Shown here piece by piece: positions 47,765 through 59,880 of a DNA stretch of 64,000 nt (position 1 is the stretch's first letter; each line of letters begins with the position of its first letter). The translations under genes and the position numbers were made by a program. A model generated the notes under the pieces. The model worked only from the letters and a program-made list of their open reading frames with translations. It made no database searches and had not been told where the DNA came from. The stretch lies in assembly GCA_047967505.1 (NCBI GenBank), contig CM106539.1; one strand, given 5' to 3'. Source of the stretch: Dipteris shenzhenensis (taxonomy: Eukaryota; Polypodiophyta; Polypodiopsida; Gleicheniales).

Positions 47765-50748
47765 AACAAGGCAATCATTGCTCTAAACAAGAGATTCCTA
47801 TGGAAAGAAAACAAAAAGCCAAAGAAGAAAGATAGGACAGGTTCACGCTCCACAAGCATCTGTTGTTGGCAGGGATCTTTGCGAAGCTGCTCTGGATGGA
47901 AGGAGCAGGTGAATTGAAAGTGAAGAAGGGCTAATCTCTGGCAGCAAGCAGTCGCTCAAGTGCAAGAGGGGAACTGGTCAGAGGGGAAGGACTCTCTTAC
48001 TTCGTTTGTTTCAAGCACTTAAATTTGAATTCGTTGTGTTTTTTCTTACTAGGGCTAGAGAGGGGGCTCTTTGCAATGTCCAATGTTGCAGAACGAGGAG
48101 AGGAAGGCGATTGGAGTGGTAGCGATCTGATGAGAGGACTTTGGAGATTGAGAAGACGCTTTGGTTTCTGGGCAGTTTTCCAATTCTGGGCCTGTGATGA
48201 TGAGGGCAATGAATAGAATCGTAGATGCCCAAGCCTCTCCGCCCCTTTCCTCTAGACCTTAATGGATATACAACACTTCAAGTGTGTCAATCTGTGATGT
48301 ACCGCAAGTTTGTAGGATTTTGCTAGAGAAAGAGCTCTCTTTGATCACCACTCACAGTTGTCGTTGCAATATATCATATAGGAGAACTGATCATTTTTTC
48401 TTTGATGAGGGCAATGTATAGAATCATAGATGCCCACACGACTCATGTATCTTTAACCTATTAACCACGGACACCCAAAAAAAAAAGGAGAGGACACTTG
48501 GCAGCTTGGACGAGAAGAGCCTACCACATGTCATAAAGAAGGAGCACTTGGATGGAGGCTTGGAGGCGGGAGGAGGTGAAAAGACAAGAGGCGGGCTTTG
48601 GGGAGGAGGTGGAAAGACGAGGCACCTTTAGGGGCAAGGAGGAGATAGAAGGTCATGGAATGAAGGAGATGGAAGGTCACCTTTGGGAGGAAGGAGGAGA
48701 TGGAAGGTTAATGGAATGAAAAGAGGAGATGGAAGGTCTCAGAGCCATGGGTTAAGACTTAGCCAAAATTTAAGAATCAAAGATCCACCTTCAGATGGGG
48801 AGTGGTTGAGGATGGTCATGCATCTTTGCCTGTGCAAAGAACGGGTTCAGTACTCATCTTCCCAAGCGACGAGCAGTGGGCTGGTTGTTTCCCTCGCAAC
48901 TCAGCTTTACAAACTCTCTGTAGGAGATTTCGTAGCCCAACAGGTAATGGAAAATTCTGGCAAAACAGCCACTTTATTTGCCTTCTTTATGATGGCACCC
49001 ACCATTCTGGGCTCCGAAGCCACTTTGGGTATCACGAACTAATCGAGCCAAGACATCATCATAGTTTTCGCGATTGAGTCCTCACTTAGCTCCAAATATA
49101 CGTAAAGCCTCGTCTTCCCCTGCTGATGTGCTGGGAGCAACAATTCATCATCTCTACAAATGGATTGAAGTAGAGTTGACCTACGTTGTGTCTGATAGTT
49201 CAAATTGACCAAGCTAGCGAGGTAAACAAAATAATCACACCAAAATTGCTAGGACTAATCCTTAATCCAAACCTTAGAGTGAATGTCGGGCATTTGCTTA
49301 CGGTATATGCTCTCACCTTCTAGGTAAGCCCTTCCAAACTAGAGTTTGCACCTCATGTAACAGGCCATGGCACTCTTTAGCATGTTTCCTCTTTTTCATC
49401 CTTCCCTAACGATGTTTGCGGATTATTATGTGCTCATTGTTGGCTACATAAGCTTCTAAGAAGAAGAGAGAAAAGCTATCATCAGCTGAGTTTAATTTAC
49501 TGATATCATGAAGGTTGATGCTCACATAAAGCTTGTGAAATGCTTGAGGTGACTCTTTGATTTGCTCGTCCTCTGCAGCTTATGAAATTTTCCATGAGCT
49601 AGTGAGTTTGCTTAGAGTTATTTGCAAAAATTACTCCAAAAATACAAGTATAAGTACTTTTAGAACTAACTTTTGGTGTTTTAAAATTTTAAAAAAGAAC
49701 TAACTTATGGATGATGTGGGAGATGCATGGAGTCATCTACATGCACTCGTGCATAGAAAATTTGGAAGATTTTTTTCATCAATTAAATGACGTAGTTACT
49801 TGTGCGATTTCACAAAATGCCTCATGAAGTCCTCACCCAAAAAACTTTTTATCTTTTTGTACACAATGAAGACAGATCTGGATGCAATATCTTTTTGCCA
49901 CGACTAACTATTCCACTTGGAGACTTCAATTCCGTCTCCTCTACTTTATTAATTCTTTAGTTGAATGACTTCTTGCTCAACTATGGGGCATTCATTTCTA
50001 TTAGATTGATGTTGAATTCTACACAGACTTGCCTTAATTCTAGCCAAGTTCTAGTGAATGGTGTGTCACTCGGTGGTGTGCTTGAATGTTGGATAGATCT
50101 TCATTGGTTTTGGAAACTCAATGCTACTTTTATGCCATGCCAACAGCCCTCTTTCCCTTTTTTGCCATGGTATAGACCTTCATGTGGTGTACAAGAGTGC
50201 TAAGGAATTGTTGGGAAGAGAGCATATTGAGGTGCATAGTGTGCTTGTCAAGAACGTGTTTTGAAGAGCATGCAATGCTTTCTCCTTTTGTGACACGTGG
50301 CTTCATGAGGGTCGAGATAACCAAATTATTCTTGACATGCAAATTATGCACTTGAAGGGATTCACAATGTTATTGGCGGATAGAATTTCCACGTACTCTC
50401 TTACAGATCAAGCCAAGGTGTTTAGAATCTCTCAAAAAAAATATGGGAATGTAGTTAATTTGCATTAATTGGTATGTGAATAGGCAACTCAACAAGCAAT
50501 TTGGACGCTGGAATCTGAGTGAAATTTTATAGATTAATTGGGCATGGCTAGTCCCTATCCTCCTTTGAATCCAATGATCCACCTACTAATTTATATCTGA
50601 AGTATTGATAAAAGCTAGGTTTTACAAGTCCTTTGTCAAATTGGAATTTTAGCACCCTCATGTGCTTTACTCATTTTCTATTTGTGGGTGCAGGTTAACA
50701 TGGGAGCCATTAGAAAGATGTGGGCTTTACGACCAATATGCAGGAATA
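47765..50748. other. Long stretch without recognisable gene
   Basis: A short direct repeat is present: 48196-48232 (GATGATGAGGGCAATGAATAG) and 48401-48437. Frames at 48683-49077 overlap one another and show no known motif. The rest is AT-rich with stops in every frame. Confidence 0.4.
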
Positions 50749-51403
50749 TGATTACGACTAGTGACATCTAGGTAATATGTCAATATCTTATCCATTCAGG
50801 AGGCTTATTCTCAGCGTTTATATTCTCGATGCACAAGGAAGGGCCCGTTCCCTCGAATTATAATTCTTTGGGGAAGGAAGCACGCCGCCTCTCTGCCCAC
50901 ACTATGTGTGGTTATACTAATTATATATTATATATTATCATACAAATATTTTCAATTTCTAATCCATTCAAAATTGGTTGTTTTCAATCTGAATTCTTAT
51001 AATATTCCTCTCGTTTGATGTATGTATTTGATGCAAGGGAGCAAGAAAAGCAAAGATAGATGCAACATCGAACAATATCAACGCCTTCTTTCACATGATT
51101 GTAGCCCATGTGACAATATTGTATAGACTGCAATGAAGATCACTTATTAGCTCTTATGAGCATCACCTTATTCATGTATTTGTTGGGCTTCAACTCCCAA
51201 AACACAAGCAATATGGACAAATCAATAATAAGTCACCACCCCTAACATTTGCAGGGAGGATCGGGTCCTAACGGACCTTGTGTCGTGTCTCATCTCCACA
51301 TTTTTACTCATTCTCTTTTTCCTTTTAAAAATTTGATAAATATGCTAGGATTTAGATTCAGTTTTGAGTTAGTCGTTACATGCTTGCCGCCGCAAATCTA
51401 GTT
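50749..51403 (+). repeat. Dispersed repeat, copy upstream of SF1
   Basis: About 655 bp matching 23612-24256 in the same orientation. Compared with that copy it lacks about 30 bp near 50815 and has an extra TCGTTTGATGTATG-type insertion near 51012. It ends about 610 bp before the SF1 start codon. Confidence 0.8.
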
Positions 51404-51921
51404 TCGTCAATTACACATGCTTCTGATCTTTTGAACGAGTTTATGAGCGATTCACAAAGCATATCAAAGTTAGATGTGGTTTGATTTATTACACATGAAG
51501 CACATATTTTTCTTTCGTCTGTCCCCCTTCAAGTGAGTTTTCTTTACATTTATTGAGCGTATCTTTTACTCACAACGATCTTTTGATCTTTTTTGTGTTT
51601 CCCCTATGCTCAATGTTTCCTTGTGGTTCATTAAATTAATTTTAGAATGGAGATCGTCCTTAGAACAAACAAAAGCTAACATTTCATCACTATTAGCAAG
51701 TTTTGAGCTCGGGATGACTTTGGAATGACCCATCTTGGAGGCAATTCTTCCAATGAATGGACGTGGATGACATGATATGAAGCTTCCCTATAGGATTTGT
51801 AAATCTCCGTTTTACTCGTGCATGAAGTGTAAACTCTCGGATCCAAGGGTTACAAGTACCCAGTCCGGGTTAGGTTAGAGGTCCTTGGGCATGACCTCCT
51901 CCATTGCTCACCGCCATAGCC

Positions 51922-51931
51922 AAAACCCTAG
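51922..51931 (+). promoter_or_regulatory. Telo-box-like AAAACCCTAG
   Basis: AAACCCTA motifs are known in plant promoters and leaders of genes for translation and RNA processing in dividing cells. This one lies 85 bp before the SF1 start codon. Whether it lies in the promoter or the transcribed leader cannot be told from the sequence. No convincing TATA box was found. Confidence 0.5.
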
Positions 51932-52015
51932 CTTTTCTCCATAGCCATATCTTCTCTTCCACCAGGTTTTCTTGGCATATTGGGCTTGTGTTGTTGATTC
52001 TACAGACCTTCCATC

Positions 52016-55000
52016 ATGGAGGAGGAGCAACAGAAGCTCGAGCAGCCCTTGCTGCTTTTGGAAGCTCGCGTCCCTGCTGTTGAAACGCTCTATTCGGCAC
52101 CCTTCGACCAGGTGAAGCCTATGCTGGATTTGGAAGCTCCCCTCCCTCCTGACGAATCCTTGGGCTCGCCTTCGGACTTCTCGCAGGAGCAGGAGCAGCA
52201 AAAGCAGCATTTTACTGAGTATGCTTCGTCTCCCCCTGCTACTGTCTCTGCCCCCGATCAACAACGTAAGGCCCCTGATTCGCTATCGTCACAGCCTTTG
52301 ACATGGCCTAGTGAATTACAGGCCAATGAGCAAGACGGGGGTAATGAGCACCAAGCCGAAGCGCCTTTGCAACAGCAAGTGCCTCATTACTCTACATACA
52401 GCGAGTATTATTCCTCTGCCACCGACCAGCGTCATCTGCAACAAACAGTCTTTGATTCCCCAAAGCCAGAGAATAGTGCCACGCCTGGTAACGAGTTCTC
52501 CAGCCAAGATGGGGATCGAGTCGGGAAAAGTGAGGATCAAATAGGGGAGCATCGTCAGCAACGATTCGATGATCCCTACGGTGGGTATCAATCTACTGCA
52601 ATTGCTTCCGACCAATGTCATCAGCAGGAGACGGCTTCTGATTCGCTACAGATTCAATACACGGCCTGGCCCGGCCCCGATAAAACTGCCGAAGAGGAGA
52701 GGGATGAGGTGAAACAGGAGCACTTGGCTGAGTATTCTTCTTACGGTGAATATCATTCTGCTACCGAACGATCTCAACAACAACAGACGGCCGCTAATGC
52801 AGTAAACCCTACCACCGCAGAAGATGGGATTAATGATGATCAAGCTAGAGTGCTGCTAGACGGGGGTAACGAGGCGGAAGCGGAAGTGCAGCACGCTGAT
52901 TATGGACATCATGCCGAACAAACCTATCAGCAAGAGCCGGCCTCTGGGTCGCTAAAACCACAGCAAATGGTCTGGTCTGGTAACGATCCCCCCGCGGAGG
53001 ACGGGGATAAGAAGGATCAAGCCGGGCTTTACGACCTGCAGAAAGATGAATTAGACAGGCAATATGCTCCAGATTCGAACGGAGGTGCAATGGTTCCCTC
53101 AGCTGTCGACGTGGATGTCGATGCTACTGCAGAGCGTGAAGGGATCGGAGGTTGGATCTCTGATGGAGGGCAGCAGGAACACTTGGAGAACAAGGAAGAA
53201 AGAGCAGGTGTTGGAGGATGGATAAGCGATGTGCCGGATCAAGGGGAGAGAGATGCTGTACGATATGAAGAGGTGGGAAGCAGCTTCAACGGAGTGGATG
53301 GTAGTCATGGTGGCACTGCGAAAGTTGTGGACGATTATCGCAAGGAGCGGCCTTCGACCCCGGTTCCCCGAGATGAGGACCGCGGAGAGGGTTCTAGTCA
53401 GCTTGACAACCAACCGAGTGGTTCAGCGGGGGAAGCCAGTACTGGGAGAAAGAGGCGTAGCAGATGGGAGCCTCAAACAGATGGGGAGGGAGACACTCAA
53501 GACAGCGCAGCATCAGGAGGCAAAAGAAGGAGATCACGGTGGGCTGCAGAGGAGCCGAAGCCTCTTCAAATTCAGTTGCCGGATTTTGTGAGGGAGCTGA
53601 CAGGAGGTGTAGATCTAGATCCTGAGCTTCAGGCTCTGAATATCAAACTCTTGGACATCAACAGAAGGCTTCAAACTGGACAGGTCCTAGAGGACAGGCC
53701 TGACGGAACCAGGTCCCCTTCTCCAGAACCTATCTATGATAATATGGGAATTAGAATTAACACAAGGGAATATAGGGCTAGAGAGAGGCTTACTCGAGAG
53801 AGGCAAGAGATCATTTCTGAGCTGATTAAACGGAATCCGGCATTCAAGCCCCCTGCTGATTATAGACCTCCAAAGCTTTACAAAAAACTTTTTATACCTG
53901 TAAAGGATTATCCAGGGTACAATTTTATCGGATTAATTATTGGTCCACGCGGCAATACACAGAAAAGGATGGAGAGAGAGACGGGGGCCAAAATTGTGAT
54001 AAGGGGGAAGGGTTCTGTCAAGGAAGGCCGGTTACAGCAAAAGAGGGATATGAAGCCTGATCCTGGTGAAAATGAGGACTTGCACGTCTTGGTTGAAGCA
54101 GATAATGCAGAAGCTTTAGAGGAGGCCGCAGGCATGGTGGAGAAGCTTCTTGTACCTGTTGAGGAAGGACGGAATGAGCATAAGAGGGCACAGTTACGGG
54201 AGCTTGCTGCACTCAATGGCACTATCCGAGATGACGAGTTTTGTCGCCTTTGTGGGGAACCTGGGCATCGTCAATATGCATGCCCTGCTCGCCATTCTAC
54301 TTTCAAAAGTGATGTGGTATGTAGAATTTGCGGAGATGGTGGCCATCCCACCATTGACTGCCCAGTGAAGGGTCCTAGCATGAATAATATGGATGATGAA
54401 TACAAGAATTTCTTAGCTGAACTGGGTGGAGGGCAGGATTCCGGTAGCAGGCCAGGTGCAGGGGATGTTGGTACAGGTCGCCAGATGGGTCCAACTTTGG
54501 CTTTGCCAGGGCCTCAAGGTGTTAATCCACCATGGTCAGGTGGTGCCAATGGTGGAGGTGCAGGAACAGCTGGTACTGTTGGGGGTGCATTAGGTGCCCC
54601 AGGAACTGGCGGTGGATTCTCAGGGGGGGGTTTTGGTCCTCCTGTTGGACAACCGCAAGGTACATTCCCGCCACATGGATTGAACACAAGGTTTAGCAAG
54701 GACAGTGATGATTCCAATCTTTATGTGGGTTATCTACCACAGTCGGTAGATGATGAGGGCCTGATAAGATTGTTTTCCCATTTCGGCAAGATAGATGATG
54801 CAAAGCTTATTAAAGATCGCATGACTGGTTTGAGCAAAGGTTATGGGTTTGTAAAGTTTTCCGATGCTGCTGCTGCAGCACAAGCTGTGGTGCACATGAA
54901 TGGTTATAGGTTGGATGGAAAGATTCTGGCAGTAAGAGTTGCAGGGAGACCACCGCCTCCAGTTGGTTCTGGTGGTCTGCCTCCACCTGGAATGGATCCC

Positions 55001-55708
55001 ATGGGTTATCCTCAGCAGCAACCCCAGCATCAGCAGCAGCAGCAGCAGCAACAACAGCAGCAACAGCAAACTCCGCCTGGAGTACCTCCTGGTACCGTTA
55101 TGCATGCGAGTCATGTGGGCCCACCCCCTCCTTGGGGCACACATCAGTTGCCTCCCTATAATCCTTATGGTCCACCGTCTAACTCGTATGGAGGTGGCCC
55201 TCCGATGGCAGGTCCCATGCAAGGGCCCCCTCCAGGACTTGGGCCCTTCCAACCTTATGGAGGTCCGTATGCTGGTTCTGTGGGGCAGAGACCACCTCCC
55301 TCCGGTCCGCCTCAAGGTGTACCAGGGATGCCACTGCAGGGCCCACCAAATGGGCTTCCTGGAGGACCTTCACCTCTCCCAGGTCCACAAGGTCCTGGAA
55401 TGTCTGGAGGTCCTCCCACAGGTTCTACAAGTGCTATGTCAAGGCCAAGTGGAGTTCCTCCTGGTGGAATTCCACAGGGTGGTCCCCCTGCATTCGCTCC
55501 ATTCCCCCAATACTCTGGTTTCTATGGGGCTCCACCTCCTTCTGCCAGCTCTGGCTCATTAGGTCCGCCTCCAGCTGGGGGAGGTGTGCCACCTCCATGG
55601 GCAATGGGTGTTAATAATACTCCTGCTGCATCGACTCCATCTAATGTGCAACAGGGCGATGGTGTGGAGTCTGAATATGAGAGATTCATGTCAGAGATGG
55701 GGCGCTGA
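52016..55708 (+). CDS. SF1: Splicing factor 1 / branchpoint-binding protein
   Basis: The 1230-residue nuclear protein recognises the intron branch point and hands over to U2AF65 and U2 snRNP. In order: a disordered, Gln/Ser-rich extension (1-475), two U2AF-ligand motifs RKRRSRW (478-484) and KRRRSRW (503-509), an SF1 helix-hairpin region (515-620) with the SPSP phosphosite motif (567-570), a KH domain (624-715) with GPRG loop (643-646), QUA2 (720-740), and two CX2CX4HX4C zinc knuckles (743-756, 769-782). An RRM follows (901-978; RNP2 LYVGYL, RNP1 KGYGFVKF), then poly-Gln (1001-1018), a Pro/Gly-rich tail and the end [11 protein letters not shown]. The RRM distinguishes plant SF1 from the animal and yeast proteins. 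The first ATG in frame is used. The coding part has no introns and no disruption. It is longer than the roughly 800 residues I recall for Arabidopsis, mainly through the N-terminal extension. Confidence 0.97.
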   Translation: MEEEQQKLEQPLLLLEARVPAVETLYSAPFDQVKPMLDLEAPLPPDESLGSPSDFSQEQEQQKQHFTEYASSPPATVSAPDQQRKAPDSLSSQPLTWPSELQANEQDGGNEHQAEAPLQQQVPHYSTYSEYYSSATDQRHLQQTVFDSPKPENSATPGNEFSSQDGDRVGKSEDQIGEHRQQRFDDPYGGYQSTAIASDQCHQQETASDSLQIQYTAWPGPDKTAEEERDEVKQEHLAEYSSYGEYHSATERSQQQQTAANAVNPTTAEDGINDDQARVLLDGGNEAEAEVQHADYGHHAEQTYQQEPASGSLKPQQMVWSGNDPPAEDGDKKDQAGLYDLQKDELDRQYAPDSNGGAMVPSAVDVDVDATAEREGIGGWISDGGQQEHLENKEERAGVGGWISDVPDQGERDAVRYEEVGSSFNGVDGSHGGTAKVVDDYRKERPSTPVPRDEDRGEGSSQLDNQPSGSAGEASTGRKRRSRWEPQTDGEGDTQDSAASGGKRRRSRWAAEEPKPLQIQLPDFVRELTGGVDLDPELQALNIKLLDINRRLQTGQVLEDRPDGTRSPSPEPIYDNMGIRINTREYRARERLTRERQEIISELIKRNPAFKPPADYRPPKLYKKLFIPVKDYPGYNFIGLIIGPRGNTQKRMERETGAKIVIRGKGSVKEGRLQQKRDMKPDPGENEDLHVLVEADNAEALEEAAGMVEKLLVPVEEGRNEHKRAQLRELAALNGTIRDDEFCRLCGEPGHRQYACPARHSTFKSDVVCRICGDGGHPTIDCPVKGPSMNNMDDEYKNFLAELGGGQDSGSRPGAGDVGTGRQMGPTLALPGPQGVNPPWSGGANGGGAGTAGTVGGALGAPGTGGGFSGGGFGPPVGQPQGTFPPHGLNTRFSKDSDDSNLYVGYLPQSVDDEGLIRLFSHFGKIDDAKLIKDRMTGLSKGYGFVKFSDAAAAAQAVVHMNGYRLDGKILAVRVAGRPPPPVGSGGLPPPGMDPMGYPQQQPQHQQQQQQQQQQQQQTPPGVPPGTVMHASHVGPPPPWGTHQLPPYNPYGPPSNSYGGGPPMAGPMQGPPPGLGPFQPYGGPYAGSVGQRPPPSGPPQGVPGMPLQGPPNGLPGGPSPLPGPQGPGMSGGPPTGSTSAMSRPSGVPPGGIPQGGPPAFAPFPQYSGFYGAPPPSASSGSLGPPPAGGGVPPPWAMGVNNTPAASTPSNVQQGDGVESEYERFMSEMGR

Positions 55709-58684
55709 CAGGTATGACTCCTATTCACTCGTTCAGGTTGGGAGCTTTAAGAGTGACTGACTTGAATGCGTCTGCTTCTTTTCATTTGGAGGAAATGGAT
55801 AGGTTATTTAATGGGTTACTAACAGGATCAGATCACATATACGATTTATCATACATTATTGTCCGGACTCTGTTACTGCAGTGATCTAACATGTGGAATG
55901 TGTTCTTAAATGGACTGGCAGGTTAAGGGCTTGTGGCAGCAGTTCTCCTCTGACCCTTTTATAGATTTGCTGACTTGAGATGTGCTCTTTAACTCTTTTT
56001 CTGACAGTGCTGAGACTGTGGACACGGAAAGCACTGGGACATTGTCTTATCCTTCTAATTGTAGATCTTCATTTTGTATTGTGATGGGACTTATCTGACA
56101 TGCTCAGGATTTGGTTTATTATGTAGGATTTCTCACATCTGGTAGGTTATTGTCAAGATTTGAGCATAACAGTACTGACCCTTGAACTGCTAATGTTTTA
56201 AGGCTAGATACCAAGGTGCCCAAGGAGGGACTTTTCTCAGATAAAGGTTTCTAAGTGGAGTTGTATTCACCTATTGAACATTGTTTGGGTTATTTCATCC
56301 TTGTAGCTTTGACACTGTCTTGTTAACAGATGTATGGTAGATTTTGGTTGGTACAAGTGGCTCTCAGAACCCTCACCCTCAAATGTGCTGTATAATTTGT
56401 TGTATGCTTAACTTATAGATGGGAATTGTAAAGAAATCTTAATGTTTTGAAACATTTTCGCAAGCGATTTGTTTAGTTACCCTGCAATGATTTTGATGGG
56501 TACTCGTTTCTAGCAATAGTCATTGTGCCTTTTATTCAGCAGTTATGGGGCTTAGAGCAGAATGGTGGTGCTCCAGAGCTGTCGTACTCTGCATAGATCT
56601 GCTGTGAGTAACGTCATGGAATTTATAATGGCAGAAGTTGTAGTGGAAATGGCTACCTATGTTTTAAGGGGGTTTCCCCACCTTTTTCTTTGTTTTCTGT
56701 TAGTTTGAGGGATAGTTTAGTGTTTTCTCACGTCTAATGGCTGCTTATTTTGGTCGAAATTGTTAGCTGGTAAAAAAAGAAGTGAAAAGCTCTGATTATG
56801 CTGCCTGTAAGTGAGTTTTGTATCACATACTTGGATGAAACGATTTAGTGTTTCAATGGGAAGAATATTCCGGTGAATCCGTGCTAATGAAGGTAGAATT
56901 GCAGAATCATGTGATATCAGATTGTATTGACATGCAATCACTTTTATGGAGGTGGTTGCACATCTTGTTCGGCTTTTGGCCATGATTCAATTATGCTCCT
57001 TAAGCTGTAAAATGAGTCAGTTGTGTTGGGCTTGTCCCTATAGATGCAAATCTAATGTCCATCACTTAAAATGCGATAGAATTAAGAGTGTATGATATGG
57101 TACCACCGTGTCTCTTGGTACTTCGGAACCTGTATTTCTTTTCAATCATGAATGGGAACTCACATTGATTTGAGCTGCTTTGGAACAAGTCCTAGCCTTC
57201 AATTGCAACTAAGATCTAGTTTGTTTATGTGGCGAAATCTGTGCTTCCTGCCATCCAACTATGCATGGTTTTACCCATGAATGATTCCATATCGTTCCAA
57301 AATTGCATGCTTAGTGAATCTAGTAACACACTAAAGAAAACACATTTTCATGGTGGATTGCTTTGTTTGGAGGGGGGTGTGGGTCTTAACGTCTGCTGCA
57401 TAGGTTGAATGCAATTCAGGAATATCTTCAGCTACTAAAAAACCAGCCCATTTGTAAGGCTAGCCAGTCATCCAAATCATGTTTCTGTTTAAAGGTATGT
57501 CCCTTGGGTGGTTTAAGTTTGTTTTGACTGTCTGGTCGTATGGGTCTGTAATCATAGTTGCCTGCTTTATAGGTGACAAAAAGCGGAAGCTTTGTATTTG
57601 CAGGGTAATCCTGCTGTCTTTGTTTGGCAGATGCGTTACTATGTTGCCAATTTCCAAACAGTTGTACGAACAGCAGGTTTTTTCATGTCCTGGTGAATCT
57701 TCCGAAACTTCTAGATATGATGTTCATGAAGGTGGGATTCATTTTTGTATTGTTCCGTAGTTGGATTCTTGTTGGGTCAGTCCCTCAACTTACCTGTATC
57801 TTGTGGATGTTGGTGCTTTCTGATGGGTTAGTGGGCACAGTTTTGCAGCATTTGGTATAAGGAATGTCTCAGTACTCGCAGTGGATTACCTGTTCACTGA
57901 ACAGCTAGTCTTATCTCTTCTTGTGCAAAACAATTTTTGTATCCTCTCTTTTGAACATTACCAGAGTGTGGGAATAACGGAATACGAACCTCAGGAAACA
58001 ATCAAGTGAGCTACACATGCTGATAGGGAAAGCTCACTCTGCTTCTTGATAGTTGTGTCGTTAATTTATAAGTCGGTTGATCTGTTTGCATGCATGCAGA
58101 ATTTCCCTTTTTGGTTGGTGGAAGTGAGGGTGATGATGGAAACAGAAACTTATCCCTACCAGCTTCTCAAAGTCTCTCTTCCTGATTTTTACTCGATTGC
58201 TTAGGATAGGTGGTAATGCAAGCTTGCATGCTTATAATTTTGGGAAGTGGAGCTTATTGTGATGTTCTTGTCATTGCTTTACGCACTTATTTACCTCAAA
58301 ATATTTTCTTCACCCATTCCTTGCTAGCTCGAGTATTGTTGTGTGAGTCGTGTACATTACTGTAAAAGCCCAATCAATCACAGTGATTCCAATCGTGATC
58401 TCAACACATTTCACCAAAAATCTTAAGATTTATTATGACTGCAGAAGATAAATTCTTTCTGTACAATTTCACAGAGATTTTCCATATCTCAGCATCACAA
58501 AAGCTGAAATGACACCAACAAATACGTGAGACTGGTGGGTGGAATGAAGTTTTGTCCTCTCACTAGAAAGGATAAAGGACATTTCCAACTTTGTTCTAAA
58601 GATACAGGATTTATGATCCTTGGACAGAATTCTAAGACCCTAACATCTGTGGAGTGTTTGACAATAGGTATTCCCAAACAGTCG
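55709..58684 (+). other. SF1 3' region, possible 3' UTR intron
   Basis: The stop codon is followed by CAG|GTATGA at 55711/55712, a good plant donor, and T-rich AG acceptors occur later, so an intron in the 3' UTR is possible. The junction would be only a few bases after the stop. The stretch has T-rich, transcribed-looking composition without long frames. No other gene is recognisable and I cannot place the poly(A) site. Confidence 0.4.
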
Positions 58685-59880
58685 GTGGATCCTCCAAAAC
58701 ATCATAAAAGTGGGCTTCTAACATAAAAGAAGCCTAGATAGTAGTGGGGATAATGAATCTTGTTATAACATGGTACTGATCTGTAGACAGCAATGCAGTG
58801 AGGAAAGAAGTAGAACTTAGCTACTGGTTGTCATGCACAGGAGCAAATTGCAATCAGGATTTGTTTTTCCAGGCAGGTGCTGAGGCAATAACTCTCCACG
58901 CTTTCAATTTATGGACAATTTCTGCAGCGATAAAGTCAAGGGCTACATATTGGAGCAGACAGATTGCAATTTGGATGAGCAGGGAGGAACTCCGAAGAAG
59001 TTATTTTAAAAATGGAACCTTGCTCAGGAGGCCTAGAACAGCAACTAGATGATCTGCAATTTTATTCTAGATGGTGAAAGAGAGCAGCAACTTTTAGGTA
59101 GGATGGTATTGGGCATTGTATAGCTTGAACGTAGTATTGGTAGACTCTGTGTAAGTGTTTCTATAATTACAATAAGGATTCTGACAGCCAAGAGCTTGCC
59201 GAGTAAGTAGGACCATATAGTGTTCGTGGATCCTCCAAAACATCATAGAAGTTGACTTCCAATGAAAAAGACCGCTAGACAGTAGTGGTGACAATGAATC
59301 TTGTAATAATGCGCTACAGATCTGTAGACATTGATGCAGTGAGGAAATAAGTAGAATAGCTACTGGGAGTCAAATCACAGCTGGAGGGATACAGGATCCA
59401 CGGGAACAAATAGCAAGGCAGTAACTCTCCATACTTTCACTTTATGGATAGCTGCTGCAGCACCTTCAGTTTGCAGGCACTGAGCAAGTAACGGTTACTC
59501 ATTGGAGCAGACAGATTGTGTTTTGGATGAGCAGGGAGAAACTTTTGAGGAAGTTACTTAAAATAACGGAATCTTGCTCAGGAGGCCTACAACAGAAACT
59601 TGATGATCTGCAGTTTATCCTAGATCGTGAAAGAGAGTAGCAACTTTTAGGAAGGTTGATAGTGGGCATTGGACAGCTTGAACGTGGTATTGGTAGATGA
59701 ACGTGGTATTGGTAGATTATTAATCCCATAAACATTGCTGGCTAATGTAGTCCATGAAATATATAAAGGCTGTTTGCCTCTAGCCCAAGGCATCCTACAC
59801 ACATTCAAAAGATACATACTGTTGAACTGTTGCTATATTTTACAATAAGGATTCTTGCAAGGCAAGAGTTTGCCACGTAG
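58685..59880 (+). repeat. Tandem duplication, ~540 bp unit, with coding remnant
   Basis: Unit 1 (58685-59222) and unit 2 (59226-59880) both begin GTGGATCCTCCAAAACATCAT and end near an ACAATAAGGATTCT block. The second holds an extra copy of GAACGTGGTATTGGTAGAT (59681-59717). Both units contain a short coding-like stretch; in unit 2 (about 59520-59710) it reads MSREKLLRKLLKITESC, then LQQKLDDLQFILDRERE, a stop, and LLGRLIVGIGQLERGIG. The frame is shifted in unit 1. I do not know the family; it looks helical and charged. Confidence 0.8.

Noticed and set aside
52316-55728. Many long frames inside SF1 on both strands
   Set aside because: All are shadows of the 1230-codon SF1 frame, which alone carries the KH, zinc-knuckle and RRM motifs.
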